Source: JASMHC01 sp042092935 (lineage in GTDB: Bacteria; Pseudomonadota; Alphaproteobacteria; Rhodobacterales; Rhodobacteraceae). Taken from it: DNA of 10,367 bases. The notes beneath the pieces were generated by a model. It saw only the letters and a list, made by a program, of their open reading frames with translations. It did not search any database and had not been told where the DNA came from. Shown here one piece after another: positions 5,793-10,367 of the stretch. Numbering within the stretch: position 1 is the stretch's first letter; each line of letters starts with the position of its first letter. The position numbers and the translations under genes were made by a program. The DNA lies in NCBI GenBank assembly GCA_042092935.1, contig JBELFK010000106.1:1-10367 (forward strand), given 5' to 3'.

Positions 5793-6791
5793 ATGGCCAC
5801 CCGAAAAACCGCAAAGAAACCAAATGTTTCTGCTGAAGAACTGCTTGGTTATTACCGTGACATGCTACTGATCCGTCGATTCGAGGAAAAAGCAGGCCAA
5901 CTATACGGGATGGGGCTGATCGGTGGCTTTTGTCACCTCTACATCGGTCAGGAAGCCGTTGTTGTCGGTCTTGAGGCCGCAACGAAAGAGGGCGACAAAC
6001 GCATCACGTCCTACCGCGACCACGGACATATGCTTGCCTGCGGCATGGACGCTAACGGTGTCATGGCCGAATTGACCGGCCGCGAAGGCGGTTATTCAAA
6101 GGGCAAAGGCGGCTCGATGCACATGTTCAGCAAAGAAAAGCATTTCTACGGCGGCCACGGCATTGTTGGCGCTCAGGTGCCACTGGGCGCCGGACTTGCG
6201 TTTTCGGACAAGTATCGCGGCAATGACAACGTGACCTTCGCCTATTTCGGCGACGGCGCGGCGAACCAAGGCCAAGTCTACGAGACCTTCAATATGGCAG
6301 CTCTCTGGGATTTGCCGGTGATTTTCGTGATCGAAAACAACCAATACGCCATGGGCACCGCGCAGAACCGCTCGACCTCGACCCCTGACCTTTATACACG
6401 CGGTGAAGCCTTTGGGATCAAGGGCGAAACCGTCGATGGTATGGATGTTCTCGCGGTAAAGGCGGCCTCGGAAAAGGCTGTTGCGCACTGTCGTTCCGGC
6501 AAAGGCCCCTACATTCTTGAGGTCAAGACCTACCGCTATCGCGGTCATTCGATGTCGGATCCGGCAAAATATCGTACCCGCGAAGAAGTGCAGAAAATGC
6601 GCAGTGAACGCGACCCGATTGAACACGTTCGCGATTTGCTTTTGACCGGCAAGCACGCCTCCGAAGACGATCTGAAGGCCATCGACAAAGAGATCAAAGC
6701 CGTCGTCAACGAAAGCGCCGAGTTCGCAAAAGCCAGCCCCGAGCCTGCCTTGGAAGAGCTTTGGACCGACATCTACGCGGAGGCGAACTGA
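5793..6791 (+). CDS. pdhA: Pyruvate dehydrogenase E1 component, alpha subunit
   Basis: A 332-residue E1-alpha. With E1-beta it decarboxylates pyruvate using thiamine diphosphate and transfers the acetyl group to the lipoyl arm of E2. The thiamine-binding motif runs from GDG at 153-155 to N183 in ENN (FGDGAANQG...VIENNQYAMGT). The N-terminal RRFEEKAGQLYGMGLIGGFCHLY and GQEA segments and the loop RYRGHSMSDP (248-257) are typical of PdhA. The ATG at 5793 is chosen: AGAGGA (5782-5787) lies 5 nt upstream, and a second GGAGG (5776-5780) precedes it. An in-frame TTG at 5769 would add eight mostly basic residues made from the ribosome-binding sequence and is rejected. Its stop TGA shares its last base with the next start (TGATG). 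It is first in the operon, behind a palindromic operator. Confidence 0.97.
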   Translation: MATRKTAKKPNVSAEELLGYYRDMLLIRRFEEKAGQLYGMGLIGGFCHLYIGQEAVVVGLEAATKEGDKRITSYRDHGHMLACGMDANGVMAELTGREGGYSKGKGGSMHMFSKEKHFYGGHGIVGAQVPLGAGLAFSDKYRGNDNVTFAYFGDGAANQGQVYETFNMAALWDLPVIFVIENNQYAMGTAQNRSTSTPDLYTRGEAFGIKGETVDGMDVLAVKAASEKAVAHCRSGKGPYILEVKTYRYRGHSMSDPAKYRTREEVQKMRSERDPIEHVRDLLLTGKHASEDDLKAIDKEIKAVVNESAEFAKASPEPALEELWTDIYAEAN

Positions 6792-7183
6792 TGCCACATT
6801 TTGAGATTTACGTCGCGGACGTCGAACAGGCCAAATCCTATTACATGGGTCTTTTCGGCTGGACCTATGCCGAGATGCCCGGCGGGGAAGAAGTGGAATA
6901 TGTCCTGGCAGAGGGCAATGATGTTGGCTTTGACAAAGGCTGCACCGTCGGCCTTTTGCGTCGCCCCGACACGGCCCACCCTGCGGGAAGCGCCGTGCGC
7001 GGTGGCACAATGACATTTGAAGTCGATGATTGTGACACGACCTATAACTGGGCGCTGTCAAACGGTGGCGCAGAGGCCCTGCCCCCCACAGACTTTCCCG
7101 GCGTGGGCCGCGCGGCCTATGTCGAAGACGGACAAGGAAACATTGTCGGAATGCTCACCCCGGCAAAGGATGGAGAAGTATAA
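6791..7183 (+). CDS. VOC (glyoxalase/dioxygenase fold) family protein inside the PDH operon
   Basis: A 130-residue protein of the vicinal oxygen chelate superfamily; the specific function is unknown. It starts MPHFEIYVADVEQAKSYYMGLFGWTYAEM, the usual first beta-alpha unit in which His3 sits at a metal-ligand position. The second half is GGTMTFEVDDCDTTY (71-85) and RAAYVEDGQGNIVGML (107-122), where E112 is a possible second ligand. The usual ligand in the strand near residue 74 appears to be replaced by T or M, so catalysis is uncertain. The ATG at 6791 has GGAGG (6779-6783) 7 nt upstream and overlaps the pdhA stop by one base. The stop TAA overlaps the pdhB ATG by one base. It is therefore tightly coupled to both E1 subunits. 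A role in metabolite repair or dicarbonyl removal near PDH is only inference. Confidence 0.85.
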   Translation: MPHFEIYVADVEQAKSYYMGLFGWTYAEMPGGEEVEYVLAEGNDVGFDKGCTVGLLRRPDTAHPAGSAVRGGTMTFEVDDCDTTYNWALSNGGAEALPPTDFPGVGRAAYVEDGQGNIVGMLTPAKDGEV

Positions 7184-7422
7184 TGGCGACCGAAATCCTA
7201 ATGCCCGCCCTTTCACCGACCATGGAAGAAGGCACATTGGCCAAATGGCTGGTCAAAGAAGGTGACACCATCGAAAGCGGCATGATTATCGCCGAGATCG
7301 AGACCGATAAGGCGACGATGGAATTTGAAGCCGTTGACGAAGGCACGATGGGTTCGATCCTGATCGCGGAAGGCACCGAAGGCGTGAAGGTAAACACGCC
7401 CATCGCGGTTTTGCTGGAAGAC
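7183..7422 (+). repeat. Lipoyl-domain coding repeat, copy A (pdhB)
   Basis: Codons 1-80 of pdhB encode the same lipoyl domain as codons 1-80 of pdhC: 66 of 80 residues are identical by eye. The longest identical DNA stretch is 26 bp (7237-7262). The direct-repeat offset is 1383 bp. Confidence 0.85.
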
Positions 7423-8553
7423 GGCGAAGACGCCAGCGCTGCTGTTGCCTCGGCCCCTGCCCCTGCCGCCGAAGCCCCCGCGCCTGTCGCGGCCGCAGCC
7501 GCGCCATCGGTCCCAGCCACGCCGATTGCCCCGAAGGCCGATCTGACGCCGGATTGGCCCGAAGGCACCGAGATGAAAACGCAAACGGTTCGCGAAGCCC
7601 TGCGCGACGCGATGGCCGAAGAAATGCGTGCCAACGAAAACGTCCTGCTGATGGGGGAAGAGGTTGCCGAATATCAAGGCGCTTACAAAGTCTCGCAGGG
7701 TCTTCTCGACGAGTTTGGCGCAAAGCGTATCATTGACACGCCAATCACCGAGCACGGCTTTACAGGTATCGCAACCGGTGCCGCCTTTGGTGGCCTGAAC
7801 CCGATTGTCGAATTCATGACCTTCAACTTCGCCATGCAGGCGATTGACCAGATCATCAACTCGGCAGCCAAAACGCTTTACATGTCCGGCGGTCAGATGG
7901 GCGCGCCTATCGTGTTCCGCGGTGCCAATGGCGCGGCGGCGCGCGTTGGCGCTCAGCACAGTCAGGATTACGCGGCGTGGTATGCACAGATCCCGGGTCT
8001 CAAGGTCGCGATGCCCTATTCCGCATCCGACGCCAAAGGCCTGTTGAAATCAGCGATCCGCGACCCGAACCCTGTGATCTTCCTTGAGAATGAAATCCTC
8101 TACGGTCGTCAGTTCGACGTGCCGGTTATGGATGATTTTACAGTTCCATTCGGCAAAGCCCGCATTTGGCGCGAAGGCACAGACGTCACCATCGTCAGCT
8201 TTGGCATCGGCATGCAGTACGCTTTGGAAGCCGCCGACAAGCTGGCCGAAGAAGGCATCTCAGCCGAGGTGATCGACCTGCGCACCCTGCGCCCGATTGA
8301 TTATGACACGGTTTTGGCCTCGGTCATGAAAACCAACCGCTGCGTTACCGTCGAAGAAGGCTATCCGGTTTGCTCAATCGGTGGCCACATCTCGGCGACG
8401 ATCATGCAAAAGGCGTTCGACTACCTTGATGCACCAGTGATTAACTGCGCGGGCAAGGATGTTCCGATGCCCTATGCTGCAAACCTTGAAAAGCTGGCGC
8501 TTGTGACCACCGACGAGGTGATCGAAGCCGTCAAGCAAGTCACCTACCGTTAA
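7183..8553 (+). CDS. pdhB: Pyruvate dehydrogenase E1 component, beta subunit, with N-terminal lipoyl domain
   Basis: A 456-residue fusion. Residues 1-80 are a biotinyl/lipoyl domain with the lipoylated lysine at K43 in EIETDKATMEFEA. About residues 84-118 are an Ala/Pro-rich flexible linker. From about 130 to the end is the E1-beta transketolase-like domain, which forms the thiamine-diphosphate site with PdhA. Visible motifs are LLMGEEVAEYQGAYK (155-169) with E159/E160, the DTPITEHGFTGIATGAA region (185-201), AQHSQDYAAWYAQIPGLKV (257-275) and FLENEILYG (300-308). The lipoyl fusion on E1-beta is known from alphaproteobacteria such as Sinorhizobium and Zymomonas, so it is not damage. GGAG (7172-7175) lies 7 nt before the ATG, which overlaps the VOC gene stop (TAATG). 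The lipoyl domain is nearly a copy of the one in pdhC. Confidence 0.97.
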   Translation: MATEILMPALSPTMEEGTLAKWLVKEGDTIESGMIIAEIETDKATMEFEAVDEGTMGSILIAEGTEGVKVNTPIAVLLEDGEDASAAVASAPAPAAEAPAPVAAAAAPSVPATPIAPKADLTPDWPEGTEMKTQTVREALRDAMAEEMRANENVLLMGEEVAEYQGAYKVSQGLLDEFGAKRIIDTPITEHGFTGIATGAAFGGLNPIVEFMTFNFAMQAIDQIINSAAKTLYMSGGQMGAPIVFRGANGAAARVGAQHSQDYAAWYAQIPGLKVAMPYSASDAKGLLKSAIRDPNPVIFLENEILYGRQFDVPVMDDFTVPFGKARIWREGTDVTIVSFGIGMQYALEAADKLAEEGISAEVIDLRTLRPIDYDTVLASVMKTNRCVTVEEGYPVCSIGGHISATIMQKAFDYLDAPVINCAGKDVPMPYAANLEKLALVTTDEVIEAVKQVTYR

Positions 8554-8565
8554 GGAGTTTAAGCG

Positions 8566-8805
8566 ATGCCAATTGAAGTTCTCATGCCCGCCCTCTCTCC
8601 GACGATGGAGGAAGGCACCTTGGCCAAATGGCTGGTCAAAGAAGGCGACACGGTTTCCTCGGGCGATCTAATCGCCGAGATTGAAACCGACAAAGCCACC
8701 ATGGAATTCGAAGCCGTGGACGAAGGCGTTGTCGGCAAGATCATGGTCGCCGAAGGCACCGAAGGCGTTAAGGTCAACACCTTGATCGCTGTGCTTCTGG
8801 ATGAC
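8566..8805 (+). repeat. Lipoyl-domain coding repeat, copy B (pdhC)
   Basis: This is the partner of the repeat at 7183-7422. The identical 26-bp stretch lies at 8620-8645. Differences are mostly third-position changes, so the protein is more conserved than the DNA. Confidence 0.85.
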
Positions 8806-9876
8806 GGTGAAAGCGCAGATGACATCGGGACTGCCGCTGCGCCCGCACCCGTTGCTGACGTCGCCGCAGAAGAAGCACCCGCCGCTGCACCGGCGGCTGC
8901 TACTGTCGCAGCCCCTGCGGCTCCGGTCTCGGCCGATGGGTCGCGGTTGTTCGCAACGCCTCTGGCGCGCCGTATTGCGGCGGACAAGGGATTGGACCTG
9001 TCCCAAATCGCCGGCTCCGGCCCGCATGGCCGCATCATCAAAGCGGACGTTGAGGGCGCAACGGCCCAACCCGCAGCAGCACCCGTGGCCGAGGCGGCAG
9101 CGACTGCTTCTGCCCCTGCTCCGGCAACAACAGCCTTGGCAAGTGGCCCATCGACAGATGTGGTTCTGAAAACCTACGCGGATCGCCCGTTCGAGGAAGT
9201 CAGCCTTGACGGCATGCGCAAGACCATCGCCGCCCGCCTGACCGAGGCCAAGCAATCGGTTCCGCACTTCTACCTGCGTCGCGACATTCAACTGGACGAG
9301 CTTCTCAAGTTCCGCAGTCAGTTGAACAAGCAACTCGAAGGTCGCGGTGTGAAGCTGTCGGTCAACGACTTCATCATCAAGGCCTGCGCCTTGGCGCTGC
9401 AATCTTGCCCTGACGCCAATGCTGTTTGGGCCGGTGATCGCGTGCTGCGGTTCGAAAAATCTGACGTCGCTGTCGCCGTCGCCATCGAAGGCGGGCTGTT
9501 CACGCCTGTCCTTCAAGACGCTGAAAGCAAGTCGCTGTCGACTCTGTCGGCCCAGATGAAAGACCTCGCAACCCGCGCACGCGAACGCAAGCTGGCCCCA
9601 CACGAATACCAGGGCGGCAGCTTCGCGATCTCAAACCTCGGGATGTTTGGCATCGACAATTTCGACGCGATCATCAATCCGCCACATGCGGCGATCCTTG
9701 CGGTCGGTGCAGGCGTCAAAAAGCCCATCGTCGGAAAAGACGGCGAACTGGCCGCTGGCACCGTGATGTCGGTCACTCTGTCGGTCGACCACCGTGTGAT
9801 CGACGGCGCTTTGGGGGCAGAATTGCTTCAGGCGATCAAAGACAACATCGAAAGCCCGATGCTGATGCTTGCCTAA
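8566..9876 (+). CDS. pdhC: Dihydrolipoamide acetyltransferase, E2 of pyruvate dehydrogenase
   Basis: A 436-residue E2, the core of the PDH complex, which moves acetyl groups from its lipoyl arm to CoA. The order of domains is: a single lipoyl domain (1-80, lipoyl-lysine K43 in EIETDKATMEFEA); an Ala/Pro linker (about 84-125); the peripheral-subunit-binding domain at about 128-161 (LFATPLARRIAADKGLDL..GSGPHGRIIKADV) that holds E1/E3; a second Ala/Pro linker (about 163-197); and the catalytic acetyltransferase domain (about 207-436) with DHRVIDG, where His409 and Asp413 are catalytic. One lipoyl domain is usual for this type. AAGGAG (8552-8557) lies 8 nt before the ATG and overlaps the pdhB stop. 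A strong terminator follows. Homologous E2s of other 2-oxoacid complexes are similar, but the operon context fixes it as PDH. Confidence 0.96.
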   Translation: MPIEVLMPALSPTMEEGTLAKWLVKEGDTVSSGDLIAEIETDKATMEFEAVDEGVVGKIMVAEGTEGVKVNTLIAVLLDDGESADDIGTAAAPAPVADVAAEEAPAAAPAAATVAAPAAPVSADGSRLFATPLARRIAADKGLDLSQIAGSGPHGRIIKADVEGATAQPAAAPVAEAAATASAPAPATTALASGPSTDVVLKTYADRPFEEVSLDGMRKTIAARLTEAKQSVPHFYLRRDIQLDELLKFRSQLNKQLEGRGVKLSVNDFIIKACALALQSCPDANAVWAGDRVLRFEKSDVAVAVAIEGGLFTPVLQDAESKSLSTLSAQMKDLATRARERKLAPHEYQGGSFAISNLGMFGIDNFDAIINPPHAAILAVGAGVKKPIVGKDGELAAGTVMSVTLSVDHRVIDGALGAELLQAIKDNIESPMLMLA

Positions 9877-9903
9877 AGCGTCCCTTGAAACTCAATTGAT
9901 ATG

Positions 9904-9937
9904 GCTCAAGGCGAACTTTCTCGCCTTGAGCTTTTTT
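9904..9937 (+). terminator. Rho-independent terminator after pdhC
   Basis: A perfect 11-bp stem (GCTCAAGGCGA 9904-9914 with TCGCCTTGAGC 9921-9931) has a 6-nt loop and is followed at once by six Ts (9932-9937). It lies 27 bases after the pdhC stop and only 26 bases before the next start. No promoter fits between it and that gene. Confidence 0.92.
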
Positions 9938-9963
9938 GTTGTCTTACGCGAACGGAGGACAGC

Positions 9964-10311
9964 ATGGATTTTCACAAAGAGCTTGAGATCACCAACGACA
10001 ACATCGACAACTACAAAGCCGAACAACCCCGCGGGGCGGCAGGCTTTAGCAACCTGCACCAGAGCGTCATGTTCGAAGGCGATCTCAGCAAAAAGCACAA
10101 GGAGCTGATCGCGCTGGCCATCGGCATCTCCAAGCAATGTTCGGATTGCACCGGGTTTCATGTGAAGGCCGCGATCAAAGCCGGTGCCACCAAACAAGAG
10201 GTCGCCGAGACCGTTTCGGTCTGCATCCTGATGGGGGGCGGACCTGCTTATATGTACGGTGCCCGCGCACTTGAGGCCTACGAACAATTCGCCCCAGAAG
10301 AAGAAACGTAA
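9964..10311 (+). CDS. AhpD-like / carboxymuconolactone decarboxylase family protein
   Basis: A 115-residue protein of the CMD/AhpD-like all-helical fold. It has the full AhpD active-site pattern E-x11-C-x2-C-x3-H: E47, C59 and C62 (CSDC) and H66 in IGISKQCSDCTGFH. The following AIKAGATKQEVAETV and the Gly-rich GGGPAYMYGARAL (91-103) are also family-like. In Mycobacterium tuberculosis, AhpD uses this thiol pair to pass electrons from lipoylated E2 and Lpd to the peroxiredoxin AhpC. The position next to pdhC suggests a similar link here, but this is inference. The ATG at 9964 is chosen because GGAGG (9954-9958) lies 5 nt upstream; an in-frame start at 9901 would place the terminator stem inside the gene. 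Expression may depend on read-through of that terminator. Bases 10312-10367 show no gene; lpd may lie beyond. Confidence 0.88.
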   Translation: MDFHKELEITNDNIDNYKAEQPRGAAGFSNLHQSVMFEGDLSKKHKELIALAIGISKQCSDCTGFHVKAAIKAGATKQEVAETVSVCILMGGGPAYMYGARALEAYEQFAPEEET

Positions 10312-10367
10312 GGTTCATCTTTACACCCAAACTGCCTTGGCGCTTACTTTCCCGAAGTTTGGTCATC

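Noticed and set aside
6096..7061. Long open frame on the minus strand (321 codons) across pdhA and the VOC gene
   Set aside because: It lies antisense to well-supported genes, shows no recognisable domain and crosses the gene junction. It is a by-product of codon bias; similar long antisense frames at 8668-9603, 7213-7959 and 4291-5007 are rejected for the same reason.
7440..7540. GC-rich, repetitive stretches in pdhB and pdhC as tandem repeats
   Set aside because: They encode the expected Ala/Pro flexible linkers between lipoyl and catalytic domains and are not a DNA repeat array.

Overview
The window reads as a chromosomal housekeeping segment of an alphaproteobacterium, most likely a marine Rhodobacterales (Roseobacter-type) organism. 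This is inferred from the moderately GC-rich coding bias, the lipoyl-domain fusion on the pyruvate dehydrogenase E1-beta subunit (typical of Alphaproteobacteria), the short PdhA form, the Staphylococcus-like class I aldolase, and the protein style overall. The species cannot be named from this sequence. No rRNA, tRNA, CRISPR array, transposase or phage gene is visible, and no gap between genes exceeds 300 bases.

Layout. Bases 1-743 hold the 3' part of tyrS, read rightwards and closed by a clear terminator. Bases 805-2901 are a leftward group: a cytosolic cyclophilin (2901-2395), a periplasmic cyclophilin that overlaps it by 8 nt (2402-1854), and an exported DUF3179 protein (1773-805). A perfect hairpin that includes half of the ribosome binding site sits directly in front of the DUF3179 start. 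A divergent control region (2902-3029) separates this group from pgk (3030-4208). Then come fba, a class I aldolase (4318-5211), with a strong terminator, and a small FtsB/DivIC-like division protein (5346-5648) with a weaker terminator. The pyruvate dehydrogenase operon follows: pdhA (5793-6791), a VOC/glyoxalase-fold gene (6791-7183), pdhB with an N-terminal lipoyl domain (7183-8553) and pdhC (8566-9876), closed by a strong terminator. An AhpD-like gene (9964-10311) ends the window; lpd (E3) is not present.

How the genes fit together. PGK and aldolase serve lower glycolysis and gluconeogenesis, and PDH converts pyruvate to acetyl-CoA, so one step of carbon flow after another is encoded here. 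LacI-type palindromes sharing a GCTAA half-site occur before fba (two copies 21 bp apart), before pdhA, and more weakly between the cyclophilins and pgk. This suggests one common regulator of central carbon metabolism. Two small genes in the PDH region are not canonical PDH subunits. The VOC protein is joined to pdhA and pdhB by 1-nt stop/start overlaps. The AhpD-like protein carries the full E-x11-C-x2-C-x3-H motif next to the gene for the lipoylated E2, so it may draw reducing power from the complex. These two genes, the operator set and the DUF3179 leader hairpin are the points most worth checking.
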